A stretch of DNA of 16,657 nt from contig CAKTPR010000049.1 in NCBI GenBank assembly GCA_934591725.1, forward strand, positions 1 to 16,657, in the 5' to 3' direction. Positions within the stretch are counted from its first letter, which is position 1. Each line of letters begins with the position of its first letter. This DNA is from an uncultured Oscillospiraceae bacterium (GTDB taxonomy: Bacteria > Bacillota > Clostridia > Oscillospirales > Oscillospiraceae). Both the position numbers and the translations under genes were made by a program. The notes below the pieces were generated by a model. That model was not told the origin of the DNA. It did not search any database and worked only from the letters and a program-made list of their open reading frames with translations. This document shows positions 6,369 to 13,493 of this stretch, one piece after another.

Positions 6369-7247
6369 TCAGGCGAAGGCGCCGACTGCGGGGATGTATC
6401 CGATAGCGGTGAGCACCGCGGCAAGAACGAGGATCAGGCCCATGATGGCCAGAGGAGTCCAGTTCTTCTTGGTGTAGAGATTATACACGCCGAGGGTCAG
6501 AGCCAAAGGAACGATGTGCGGGAACACACTGTTGAGCAGGTTATCCAGATTGAATACGGAGATAACGCCCTCAACATATGTACCGGAAGCGGAATCGAAC
6601 ACCTGTGCTGCGGTCTTGATGTCGATGTTGAGATTGCAGGTGACGAAGCTTGCAGTCAGAGCGCCGACAACGATCAGGCCGAGAACGGTGATCGCCTGCA
6701 TGATGCGGTCAAGCTCGCCCGAAGCCATGAAGCGCTGAACGCCGTCAAGACCGGCCTTGTAGCCGAGATTGAAGAGCTTCCAGCTGAGCAGGTAGGTGCC
6801 GAGCGGGTAGATGATCATGTACAGCAGAGCGCCGACCCATGCAGAGCCGGGGATGGCGCTGGCGATGGACAGGCAGATGGTGAGCAGCAGGGGGATAATG
6901 GTCGCGACCCAGAGAGAGTCGCCGATCGCGGAGGTGGGGCCTATAAGGGCGACCTTGGCTTCCTGAATGGACTCAGCGGAGCCGTTGCCGTTAGCCAGCT
7001 GCTCCTCCATGCCGATCGCGATGCCGTTGCAGATGGAGCCGACCTGAGACTCGGTATTGAACAGGGTGATGTGGCGCTGCAGAGCGGCAGCCTTATCTTC
7101 CTTGGTTTCGTACAGCTCGTCTATTACGGGAGCCATGGACTGACCGAACGCCATGCCGAGCATGGTCTCAGCCTGCTGAGAGCAGCCATTCCAGAAAAAC
7201 CAGTTGAGGAAGGATTTCTTAAGAGTTTTCTTGCTGACGGTCTTCAT
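6369..7247 (-). CDS. Mannose-family PTS component EIID
   Basis: This 292-residue membrane protein is the EIID partner that forms the sugar channel with EIIC. The family hallmarks are the N-terminal amphipathic region (LNWFFWNGCSQQAETMLG), the RHITLFNTESQVGS stretch at about residues 63-76 and GPTSAIGDSLWVATIIP at about 103-119. Several hydrophobic helices fill the C-terminal half. It starts one base after the EIIC stop, with its GGAGG inside the EIIC tail, so the two are translationally coupled. Substrate cannot be read from sequence. Length is typical of the family (about 270-300). Confidence 0.94.
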   Translation of the reverse strand: MKTVSKKTLKKSFLNWFFWNGCSQQAETMLGMAFGQSMAPVIDELYETKEDKAAALQRHITLFNTESQVGSICNGIAIGMEEQLANGNGSAESIQEAKVALIGPTSAIGDSLWVATIIPLLLTICLSIASAIPGSAWVGALLYMIIYPLGTYLLSWKLFNLGYKAGLDGVQRFMASGELDRIMQAITVLGLIVVGALTASFVTCNLNIDIKTAAQVFDSASGTYVEGVISVFNLDNLLNSVFPHIVPLALTLGVYNLYTKKNWTPLAIMGLILVLAAVLTAIGYIPAVGAFA

Positions 7248-7248
7248 A

Positions 7249-8031
7249 TTAAGCTACCTCCTCTCTCTTGCTGATGACATAGTAGTAGATGACAGCGACG
7301 ATCGCAGCGATGACTGCGACTGCCATTGTGCTCATGCCGAAGTAGGTGACGAGCACGAAGCCGCCGAGGAAGATGGCCCAGTGTACGCCCTTCTTGACAA
7401 GGAAGGAGAGAATGATGCCCATACCGAGGGCAGCCATCATGCTGCCGAAGGCGGAGATGCCGGTGGTGAACCAGCCGGGGATAGCGATGCCTGCGTTGGT
7501 GCCGAGGTTAATGGCGGAGAGAACGATGACTGCCGGGATGAAGCGGCACAGGAAGCCGATACCGCAGCCGCCGATCATGTTGGGCATCCACATCTTCTTG
7601 GCGTCACCGGATTCGGCGATCTTGTTTGCCCAGCGGTTGATGAATACATCGAGTGCATAGTGGACGTTCCACATCGTGCCGCCGACAACGCCGCCGATAC
7701 CGGCGCCGGTGAAGGCCAGACCGATGAGAGCCGCCGCGTCACCCGCGCCGACGGTGCCCTTAAGAGCGATCGCCATTGCGGTGCCGACATAGGTCGCGTA
7801 AGACAGATCCCATGCGACTGCGCCGCCGGGAGTGACGTTCGCAAGGTAAGCGATCTGCAGGGGAACGCCGACCAGCATAGCCGTCTGCACATCTCCCATA
7901 ATGATGCCGACGACGAAGGACGCCACGAGAGGACGGCCGAGGCAGTACCAGCCGATGGTATTGCCGACGATTGATCCGATAGCGCCCAGGTATATGAACA
8001 GGGCGATAAGGATCACTTGCAAGGTGCTCAT
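7249..8031 (-). CDS. Mannose-family PTS component EIIC
   Basis: This 260-residue integral membrane protein should carry the sugar-binding part of the permease. Recognition rests on its uniformly hydrophobic helices and the region VGVPLQIAYLANVTPGGA (about residues 54-71), where the family has a conserved substrate-site loop. Other support is the typical length and the neighbours EIIB upstream and EIID downstream. ATG 8031 follows AGGAGG with 8-base spacing. The 54-base gap to EIIB includes a small AGGGC/GCCCT hairpin (8062-8074). Confidence 0.94.
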   Translation of the reverse strand: MSTLQVILIALFIYLGAIGSIVGNTIGWYCLGRPLVASFVVGIIMGDVQTAMLVGVPLQIAYLANVTPGGAVAWDLSYATYVGTAMAIALKGTVGAGDAAALIGLAFTGAGIGGVVGGTMWNVHYALDVFINRWANKIAESGDAKKMWMPNMIGGCGIGFLCRFIPAVIVLSAINLGTNAGIAIPGWFTTGISAFGSMMAALGMGIILSFLVKKGVHWAIFLGGFVLVTYFGMSTMAVAVIAAIVAVIYYYVISKREEVA

Positions 8032-8085
8032 AGACTTTTCCTCCTATAAACTTTTATTTTCAGGGCAGTGCCCTTAAATACAGCT

Positions 8086-8577
8086 TCAGAGATTGATACC
8101 CTTGCGGATATCCGGCCACTCCTTCGACGGGGACTTCGGGACTGTCTGATACACGAGCTTCACGCCGTCAGCGGCGATCTCGTCAAACAGCCTGATGTCC
8201 GCCTCGCTTGCGAAGAAAACGCTGCCGCCGCCCTTGGTGAGGTTGAAGCGGGTGTCCGCCCTCTTTGCGGCGTTGCCGATAACGACCAGCTCGCACTTTT
8301 TAAGCTCCTCGCGCAGATTGCTCAGATCCTGCGGCAGGCGCGTGACGAACAGGCGGTTGCCGTCGGAGGGCTGGGCGAATATCTCCTTCGCCTCGGCCAT
8401 GGTCACGACATGGGACTTATACTGCTTAGGTATGCCCATGAGCATTATCGACTGCAGGGTCTTGTTCGCGGCGAGGGTGTCGTCAATGGCGATGATCTCA
8501 TTGATCTTAAGGTGACCGCACCACGCGGTGACTATCTGCCCGTGGATAAGGCGGTCGTCTATACGAAGATAATCCAT
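8086..8577 (-). CDS. Mannose-family PTS component EIIB
   Basis: This 163-residue cytoplasmic domain transfers phosphate from EIIA to the incoming sugar through His12 in the classic motif LRIDDRLIHGQI. The length matches stand-alone EIIB of this family. It is the first gene of the PTS operon, with a leader of about 58 bases after the predicted promoter (8642-8670). The start is taken as ATG 8577, the residue before DYLRIDD. Its GGAGG at 8589-8593 is 11 bases away, a slightly long spacing; no in-frame start codon lies between. The downstream order EIIC, EIID, SIS, EIIA, repeat protein, HPr, RpiR is all on the same strand. Confidence 0.94.
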   Translation of the reverse strand: MDYLRIDDRLIHGQIVTAWCGHLKINEIIAIDDTLAANKTLQSIMLMGIPKQYKSHVVTMAEAKEIFAQPSDGNRLFVTRLPQDLSNLREELKKCELVVIGNAAKRADTRFNLTKGGGSVFFASEADIRLFDEIAADGVKLVYQTVPKSPSKEWPDIRKGINL

Positions 8578-8616
8578 AAAAACATGAACCTCCTTTCCTG
8601 ATTTTCTTTGCATGAT

Positions 8617-8628
8617 GCACAACTGTGC
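8617..8628 (-). promoter_or_regulatory. Small palindrome at the start of the PTS leader
   Basis: GCACAACTGTGC is a perfect inverted repeat (GCACA, two bases, TGTGC) about 7 bases after the predicted start of the PTS mRNA. It could be a half of an RpiR operator or a small 5' stem-loop. No direct evidence distinguishes these. Confidence 0.35.
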
Positions 8629-8641
8629 GTCCCTTTACTGC

Positions 8642-8670
8642 ATAATATCAGAGTTTTTTTAGCCTATCAA
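8642..8670 (-). promoter_or_regulatory. Promoter of the PTS operon
   Basis: Read on the minus strand, TTGATA (8670-8665) and TATTAT (8647-8642) are separated by exactly 17 bases. Each hexamer matches the sigma-A consensus at 5 of 6 positions. Transcription would start near 8635. The surroundings are strongly AT-rich compared with the genes. Confidence 0.65.
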
Positions 8671-8685
8671 GTTTTTGACACATTG

Positions 8686-8700
8686 TGTTAATATTTAACA
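8686..8700. promoter_or_regulatory. Perfect inverted repeat upstream of the PTS promoter
   Basis: TGTTAA-TAT-TTAACA is a perfect dyad lying 16 bases upstream of the PTS -35 hexamer and between the two divergent promoters. It may be an operator for RpiR or a global regulator. It resembles the Rex motif but has three central bases instead of four. Confidence 0.4.
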
Positions 8701-8710
8701 AAATCTCGGA

Positions 8711-8738
8711 TTGACCATCCTGAGTTTTATGGTAACAT
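8711..8738 (+). promoter_or_regulatory. Putative promoter of the divergent membrane protein gene
   Basis: TTGACC (8711-8716) and TAACAT (8733-8738) are separated by 16 bases. The start would be near 8745, about 38 bases before the ATG. The -10 is only a partial match. Confidence 0.35.
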
Positions 8739-8782
8739 AGATGATAACAAGAGCGGAAATATTCATCTCCGGGGAGGTTTTT

Positions 8783-9367
8783 ATGAAAACTTTGAGACTT
8801 GTCAGCCGCGGGGCAAAGGTGAGCTGCATAATATGCGCCGTCGTTATCGCCGCTGCGGGCATCGCATGGATGGCGCTGCGCTTCTCTGTCGGCGCGCTGC
8901 TGGCGTTCCTGGCTGCGGCGGCGCTGTTTGCGGTATATGTATATATCGTGTTCTCCTCAAAGGTCGAATATGTCCCCGACAGCGGTACGCTCCGCCTGTG
9001 CGGGATGCAGAGCGCGGAGGTCCCGCTTGAGGGCGTCGTCTCCGTTTCCAGCCGCGAGGTAACGGTACACGGCACTGTCAGCCGCGTGATCGTCCTTCTG
9101 GACAGCGGCGGAGCGGAGCTTGCGGCGATCCCCGTGATATGCGGCGGCAAGGGCTACGCGGCGGAGCGCATGGCAAAGGAGCTCGCGCAGCTGCTCTCGC
9201 TGCGCTTTGACGCGGCAGTGCCGGAATACCTCTATGACCGCAAGGCCGCGAAGGCGCACAAAAAGGCGGATAAGGCCGCCAAGCGCGCACCTAGGCCCGC
9301 AGCAGATGATGAAGAGCTGCCGGAGGATGGGATCAATTACGATCTGATGGACGACGAAAAGGATTAA
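8783..9367 (+). CDS. Hypothetical membrane protein with two TM helices and an acidic tail
   Basis: I do not recognise this 194-residue protein. Two hydrophobic helices (about residues 12-32 and 35-58) are followed by a beta-rich soluble part (about 60-130; EYVPDSGTLRL, VPLEGVVSVSSREVTVHG) that recalls small bacterial PH-like membrane domains. A Lys/Ala-rich helix (about 150-170) and an acidic C-terminus (DDEELPEDG...DDEKD) complete it. ATG 8783 is chosen because GGGGAGG (8771-8777) precedes it with 5-base spacing. It is transcribed divergently from the PTS operon and shares its control region, which may or may not be meaningful. The PH-like suggestion is weak. Confidence 0.75.
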   Translation: MKTLRLVSRGAKVSCIICAVVIAAAGIAWMALRFSVGALLAFLAAAALFAVYVYIVFSSKVEYVPDSGTLRLCGMQSAEVPLEGVVSVSSREVTVHGTVSRVIVLLDSGGAELAAIPVICGGKGYAAERMAKELAQLLSLRFDAAVPEYLYDRKAAKAHKKADKAAKRAPRPAADDEELPEDGINYDLMDDEKD

Positions 9368-9371
9368 AATT

Positions 9372-9399
9372 GTGCGCGCCGCGAAAATGCGGCGCGCAC
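9372..9399. terminator. Convergent terminator hairpin
   Basis: GTGCGCGCCGC (9372-9382) and GCGGCGCGCAC (9389-9399) form a perfect 11-bp, very GC-rich stem with the loop GAAAAT. On the minus strand it is followed by AATTTTAAT, a usable U-tract for the phosphatase gene. On the plus strand the tract is weak. It lies between convergent genes and may serve both. Confidence 0.72.
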
Positions 9400-9411
9400 C
9401 TGTTAATCATT

Positions 9412-10221
9412 TCATTCTCCGCACAGCGCACTTATAAGCCCGGCAATGGCTCCCTCGTCGTTGCTGCACGTCACGATATCGCAGATATCCTTTATCCCCT
9501 GCGCAGCGTTCGACGGACAGGCGGCAATATCTGCGCTCTTCAGCATTTCATAGTCGTTGAAATAATCCCCGATGCAGGCAAGCTTCCGCTCCCCTGCCCC
9601 GATATACTCGCGCGCATAGGCTATGCCCGCCGCCTTGCTGACGTCCCGGCGGATGACCTCAAGATAAATGCTGCTCGACTGCGCGGCGGTCACGAGGCCA
9701 TAGGACGCAAAGAGCGCGGTTGCCTCCTCCACGCCCTGCATGAGCGCGGGGTCTGGCAGGATATAGCAGGCCTTCACATAGGGGCCGGTGAGGAAATCCT
9801 CCTGCGTTATATACTTTCTTAAAAGCCCGTCAGGTGCGGGATGCCCGTCCCCGGTACGCACCTGATAGATGCCGAACTCATCAGCAGCGGCAAGCACCAG
9901 CTCAGTGCGCCTTTCGCACAGTTCAAGTACCTCGCGGCGAAACTCTTTTGGCAGCAGAATTTCCCGCACGACCTTCTTATCGCGCGGGGAATACACTATC
10001 GCTCCGTTGCCGCAGACGACCGGCGCGCAGATAAGCCCATCGGGGAAGAAGTTCATGATCTCCGGGTACTGCCGCCCGCTGGCGATCGAGAACAGACCTC
10101 CCTGCGCGACAAAGCTTTCCAGCGCGCGGAGGTTCTCTTCCGGCACGATAGGCCCGCGGCTCCATTCGGAGAGAGCCGTGCCGTCCATATCGGCGTAAAT
10201 TATCAGTTCATCAGCTTTCAT
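9412..10221 (-). CDS. HAD-superfamily (Cof/IIB) phosphatase, probably translated from a leaderless mRNA
   Basis: This 269-residue hydrolase carries all four HAD motifs. They are the nucleophile motif DMDGT at residues 11-15, SIASGRQ for motif II, the lysine of RDVSKAAG for motif III, and GDYFND for motif IV. A large cap of type C2 lies between motifs II and III. Such Cof-like enzymes dephosphorylate sugar phosphates or flavin and cofactor phosphates. Placed between a PTS operon and enzyme I, a sugar-phosphate substrate is reasonable but unproven. The start is set at ATG 10221. No ribosome binding site precedes it, and a good -10 box ends only six bases upstream, so the mRNA appears to begin at the start codon. 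In-frame upstream starts would lie before that promoter. Confidence 0.9.
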   Translation of the reverse strand: MKADELIIYADMDGTALSEWSRGPIVPEENLRALESFVAQGGLFSIASGRQYPEIMNFFPDGLICAPVVCGNGAIVYSPRDKKVVREILLPKEFRREVLELCERRTELVLAAADEFGIYQVRTGDGHPAPDGLLRKYITQEDFLTGPYVKACYILPDPALMQGVEEATALFASYGLVTAAQSSSIYLEVIRRDVSKAAGIAYAREYIGAGERKLACIGDYFNDYEMLKSADIAACPSNAAQGIKDICDIVTCSNDEGAIAGLISALCGE

Positions 10222-10227
10222 ATAACT

Positions 10228-10257
10228 ATTATAATATGGGGCGTCCGCTTTTGTCCA
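10228..10257 (-). promoter_or_regulatory. Promoter of the HAD phosphatase gene (leaderless)
   Basis: On the minus strand TGGACA (10257-10252) and a perfect TATAAT (10233-10228) are separated by 18 bases. Six bases separate the -10 box from the ATG at 10221, so the expected start of transcription coincides with the A of the start codon. Confidence 0.6.
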
Positions 10258-10309
10258 GTGCAGGCGCTTGACCGAATTTGTCAATTTTTCACAATTGTCG
10301 GCTTTGATA

Positions 10310-10339
10310 TGGATATGCGGTCATTGACTTTGCTATAAT
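10310..10339 (+). promoter_or_regulatory. Promoter of ptsI
   Basis: A perfect TATAAT lies at 10334-10339. The best -35 partner is a weak TGGATA at 10310-10315, 18 bases away. Transcription would start near 10346. The promoter is divergent from that of the phosphatase gene. Confidence 0.5.
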
Positions 10340-10388
10340 ATCTGTATAAGGTAAACGACACCCACATATGCCAAAGGAGGTAAATGTT

Positions 10389-11999
10389 ATGCTTAAGGGA
10401 ATAGCCGCTTCTGCGGGCGCAGCAGTCGCAGAGCTTTTCCGTCTCAGTGCGCCCGACCTGTCCGTTGACAGCACCGCCTGCTATGAGCCGGACGGAGAGC
10501 GCGAAAGATACCAGAGCGCCGCGGAGACCGCGCTTGCCGAGCTTGACGCGCTCTACGACATGGCGATGGAAACGGACGAGGCGACCGCGCAGGTGTTCGA
10601 TATCCACCGCATGATGCTCGACGACCCCGATTTCTGCGACGGCATAGAGGACGGCATCGGCGCCGGTCACTGCGCGGAGTTTGCCGTGCAGCAGACGGCG
10701 GACATGCTCGCCGGGATGTTCCTCGCGATGGAGGGGGACGAATATATGCAGGCGCGCGCCGCCGACGTGCGCGACGTTGCGGGCAGGCTCATCCGCATCC
10801 TCAAGGGCATCAGCGAGGGCGGGGAGCATTTTGAGCACCCTGTGATCGTCGCCGCGGAGGATCTGCTGCCGAGCCAGACCGTGCGTCTGGATAAGACGAA
10901 GGTGCTCGGCTTTGTGACGAAGTACGGCTCCGTCACCTCGCACTCCGTCATTCTGGCAAAGACGCTGGGCATCCCCTGCATCGTCGGCATGGGCAGTGAT
11001 TTTGACGCGATCCCTGAGAAGTGTATGATCGCCATTGACGGCTCCACAGGTGAGGTGCTCCCCGATCCGGACGCTGCGGCCATTGCCGATTTCAACGCCC
11101 GCGCCGCAAGCTTCAGGGCGCAGCAGGCGGAGCTTGCGCAATACAAGGATCGCAGGGCCGTGACGAAGTCCGGACATGAGGTGCTTGTCGCGGCGAACAT
11201 CGGCTCTCTTGACGATATCGACGCGGTCATATCCAGCGGTGCGGACGGCGTCGGCCTGTTCCGCAGCGAGTTCATATATCTCAACAGCGAGGACTTCCCC
11301 GACGAGGAGACGCAATTCAATATTTATAAGGAAGTGCTCTCCCGGCTCGCGCCGCGCCCCGTCGTCATCAGGACGCTCGACCTCGGCAGCGACAAGCAGG
11401 CTCCGTACTTCGGCATCGATAACGAGGATAACCCCGCCATGGGCTACCGCGCGATCAGGATATGCCTGAATGAGCCGCACATCTTCCGCGCCCAGCTGCG
11501 CGCACTGCTGCGCGCCTCGGTATACGGGAACCTGAACGTGATGTTCCCGATGATAAGCCGCCTCGAACAGGTGCGGCAGATAAAGGAGATCATCGCCGGG
11601 CTCAAGGCGGAGCTTGACGCCGAGGGGATCGCTTACAGCGACAGCATCCAGTTCGGCATAATGGTCGAGACTCCCGCCGCCGCGGTCATGAGCGACGTGC
11701 TGGCAAAGGAGGTCGACTTCTTCTCCCTCGGCACGAACGACCTCACGCAGTACACCATGGCCGTCGACCGCATGAACGCGCGCGTCAGCGACCTGTTCGA
11801 CTCCGCCGATCCCGCGATCCTGCGTCTCATCGAGTTGACCGCGAAGAATGCACACGACGCCGGTATATGGGTCGGTATATGCGGAGAGTCCGCGGCGAAC
11901 ACCGCACTGACGGATTTCTATATGTCCGCCGGCATTGACGAGCTGTCTGTCTCCCCGTCCTCCGTCGCGGCGGTCAAGCGCGCGGTGCTTGAAAGCTGA
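10389..11999 (+). CDS. ptsI: PTS enzyme I (phosphoenolpyruvate-protein phosphotransferase)
   Basis: Enzyme I starts the PTS cascade by taking phosphate from phosphoenolpyruvate and passing it to HPr. The 536-residue protein has the HPr-binding N-terminal domain (about 3-125) and the swivelling phosphohistidine domain with His185 in GSVTSHSVILAKTLG. Its C-terminal PEP-binding barrel includes NVMFPMISRLEQV, FGIMVETPAAAVM and FSLGTNDLTQYTMAVDR, with the catalytic cysteine Cys498 in VGICGESAAN. It is about 40 residues shorter than E. coli PtsI but no motif is missing. AAAGGAGG at 10373-10380 fixes the start at ATG 10389. It is unusual in not being next to ptsH: HPr is in the PTS operon about 6 kb away on the other strand. 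It is monocistronic, with a strong terminator. Confidence 0.96.
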   Translation: MLKGIAASAGAAVAELFRLSAPDLSVDSTACYEPDGERERYQSAAETALAELDALYDMAMETDEATAQVFDIHRMMLDDPDFCDGIEDGIGAGHCAEFAVQQTADMLAGMFLAMEGDEYMQARAADVRDVAGRLIRILKGISEGGEHFEHPVIVAAEDLLPSQTVRLDKTKVLGFVTKYGSVTSHSVILAKTLGIPCIVGMGSDFDAIPEKCMIAIDGSTGEVLPDPDAAAIADFNARAASFRAQQAELAQYKDRRAVTKSGHEVLVAANIGSLDDIDAVISSGADGVGLFRSEFIYLNSEDFPDEETQFNIYKEVLSRLAPRPVVIRTLDLGSDKQAPYFGIDNEDNPAMGYRAIRICLNEPHIFRAQLRALLRASVYGNLNVMFPMISRLEQVRQIKEIIAGLKAELDAEGIAYSDSIQFGIMVETPAAAVMSDVLAKEVDFFSLGTNDLTQYTMAVDRMNARVSDLFDSADPAILRLIELTAKNAHDAGIWVGICGESAANTALTDFYMSAGIDELSVSPSSVAAVKRAVLES

Positions 12000-12012
12000 A
12001 TAAACGCTACGC

Positions 12013-12058
12013 CCCCTGCCGCCAATGCATTGAACGTTGGCGGCAGGGGTATTTTATT
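12013..12058 (+). terminator. Rho-independent terminator of ptsI
   Basis: CCCCTGCCGCCAA (12013-12025) pairs perfectly over 13 bp with TTGGCGGCAGGGG (12037-12049), and the T-rich tract TATTTTATT follows. This is a textbook intrinsic terminator 14 bases after the ptsI stop. Confidence 0.92.
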
Positions 12059-12069
12059 GCACAAAAGCC

Positions 12070-12098
12070 TTGATTGCTCCGCCGGTGGATGGTATTCT
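12070..12098 (+). promoter_or_regulatory. Putative promoter of alaX with overlapping dyad
   Basis: TTGATT (12070-12075) and TATTCT (12093-12098) are separated by 17 bases, each matching at 4 of 6 positions. Two inverted repeats overlap the -10 region: TGGTAT (12090-12095) with ATACCA (12105-12110), and TGGAT (12086-12090) with ATCCA (12101-12105). They could form a repressor site, but no binding protein is suggested by the neighbours. Confidence 0.35.
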
Positions 12099-12133
12099 TT
12101 ATCCATACCACAATATTAACAGGAGCAATACAG

Positions 12134-13300
12134 ATGACGACAGAGAAGCTTTATTATATCGACAGCCATACCTTCGCCTTTGAGGCCAAGGTGCTCGAAC
12201 GCCGCAAGGAAAAGAACGGCTGGGCGGTTATCCTTGACAGGACGGCCTTCTTCCCGGAGGGCGGCGGGCAGCTTGCCGACACGGGGTATATCGGCTCTGT
12301 GCGCGTCACCGACGTGCAGGAGCGCAGCGGAGAGATACTGCACTATACCGACGCTCCGCTTGAGCCGGGGCTGACTGTTTCCTGCCGCCTTGACGCAGAG
12401 CAGCGCCTGCGCCGGATGCAGAACCATTCCGGCGAGCACATCGTCTCCGGGCTTATCCACGGCAGCTACGGCTATGATAATGTCGGCTTTCACATGGGTG
12501 CCGAGTGCATGACCATTGACTTCAGCGGTGAGCTTGACTGGGAGCAGCTCATGGATATCGAGCAGCGCGCTAACGAGACCGTGCGCACCGACCTCCCGGT
12601 GCGCGTATGGTTCCCGGACGCGCAGGAGCTTGCGCAGCTTGAATACCGCAGCAAGCTTGAGCTGACGGAAAACGTGCGCATAGTCGAGATCGGCGATGTC
12701 GATTGCTGCGCCTGCTGCGCGCCGCACGTCTCGCGCACCGGTGAGGTGGGCGTTATAAAGATACTCGACTGCCAGCGCCACCGCGGCGGGGTGCGCGTGA
12801 GCGTCGTGTGCGGGATGGACGCGGTCGAGGATTACCGCGCAGTCCAGACTGGCGTGACCGCGGTATCGCGCGCGCTGAGCGCAAAGCGCGGTGAGGTCGC
12901 CGCGGCGGTCGGCAGGATACTTGACGAGAACGCGCGCCTCAAGGAGCGCGCATCGGCGCTGAGCGCGGAGCTTGTGCGCGTGAAGGCCGAGAGCGCCGCG
13001 GAGGCAGATGGAAACATATGCGTCTTTGACGGTATCCTTGATGAGATTGCCCAGCGTGAGCTTACAAATCTCCTGATGGAAAAATGCGGCGGCATCGCCG
13101 CGGTGTTCTCCGGCAGTGACAAGGACGGCTGGCGCTATATCATCGGCAGCAAAACAGTCGACCTGCGCCGCGAAACCAGACGCATCAACGCCGCGATAAA
13201 CGGACGCGGCGGCGGAACGGAGCGGATGATACAGGGTCGCGCGCTCGCCGAAAAGGGTTACATAACTTCAGAAATTTTGTCTCTGAAGTTCGATTGTTAA
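12134..13300 (+). CDS. alaX: AlaX-type alanyl-tRNA editing protein with DHHA1 domain
   Basis: This 388-residue protein is a free-standing relative of the editing half of alanyl-tRNA synthetase, which removes serine (or glycine) wrongly attached to tRNA-Ala. The N-terminal domain has the FFPEGGGQLAD signature (about residues 37-47). The zinc/active-site residues are His98 and His102 (NHSGEHIVSG) and Cys194 and His198 (CCAPH). A coiled-coil-like stretch (about 250-290) leads to a C-terminal DHHA1 domain with GRGGGTERMIQG. There is no aminoacylation domain, as expected of AlaX and not of a truncated synthetase. ATG 12134 has AGGAG 8 bases upstream; an in-frame start further upstream would overlap the promoter. 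It appears to be a single-gene unit. Confidence 0.92.
   Translation: MTTEKLYYIDSHTFAFEAKVLERRKEKNGWAVILDRTAFFPEGGGQLADTGYIGSVRVTDVQERSGEILHYTDAPLEPGLTVSCRLDAEQRLRRMQNHSGEHIVSGLIHGSYGYDNVGFHMGAECMTIDFSGELDWEQLMDIEQRANETVRTDLPVRVWFPDAQELAQLEYRSKLELTENVRIVEIGDVDCCACCAPHVSRTGEVGVIKILDCQRHRGGVRVSVVCGMDAVEDYRAVQTGVTAVSRALSAKRGEVAAAVGRILDENARLKERASALSAELVRVKAESAAEADGNICVFDGILDEIAQRELTNLLMEKCGGIAAVFSGSDKDGWRYIIGSKTVDLRRETRRINAAINGRGGGTERMIQGRALAEKGYITSEILSLKFDC
13264..13290 (+). terminator. Stem-loop at the 3' end of alaX
   Basis: AACTTCAGA (13264-13272) and TCTGAAGTT (13282-13290) form a perfect 9-bp stem with a 9-base loop, entirely inside the last codons of alaX. The tract after it (CGATTGTTAAT) is only moderately T-rich, so this is a possible weak terminator. 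Confidence 0.4.
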
Positions 13301-13311
13301 TAAAAGGTTCA

Positions 13312-13325
13312 CATGTTTAGACATG
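13312..13325. promoter_or_regulatory. Inverted repeat upstream of the dehydratase promoter
   Basis: CATGT-TTAG-ACATG is a perfect dyad with a 4-base centre, about 70 bases upstream of the dehydratase -35 hexamer. It has the size of a dimeric regulator site. No matching regulator is encoded in the window. Confidence 0.3.
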
Positions 13326-13394
13326 AATCAGCAAATTGTATAGCATTAGTATGCAAAAAAGTTGTGTTTTATGACACTTTTGCCTAAATAACAA

Positions 13395-13423
13395 TTGACA
13401 GTTTGTTGACGATTTGTTAAAAT
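13395..13423 (+). promoter_or_regulatory. Strong promoter of the 2-hydroxyacyl-CoA dehydratase operon
   Basis: A perfect TTGACA (13395-13400) and TAAAAT (13418-13423) are separated by the ideal 17 bases, giving a start near 13430. A TTGTTAA half site (13414-13420) overlaps the -10. This is the best-matching promoter in the window. Confidence 0.75.
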
Positions 13424-13439
13424 ATTGCCGTGTGAGTGG

Positions 13440-13459
13440 GGGCGTGTTTTTGCACGCCC
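13440..13459 (+). other. Stem-loop near the 5' end of the dehydratase mRNA
   Basis: GGGCGTG (13440-13446) pairs with CACGCCC (13453-13459) around the loop TTTTTG. It begins about 10 bases after the predicted transcription start and 22 bases before the ribosome binding site. A 5' stabilising role is inferred. Confidence 0.5.
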
Positions 13460-13493
13460 TGAAAAATGGAAACAAAAATTTGGAGGGTTATCT

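Noticed and set aside
8685..8701. Rex operator upstream of the PTS operon
   Set aside because: The half sites fit, but the spacing is three bases instead of four, so it is reported only as a palindrome.
10281..11855. Open frame of over 500 codons opposite ptsI
   Set aside because: Its product is His/Arg/Val/Asp-rich without domains, and ptsI on the other strand carries every catalytic motif.
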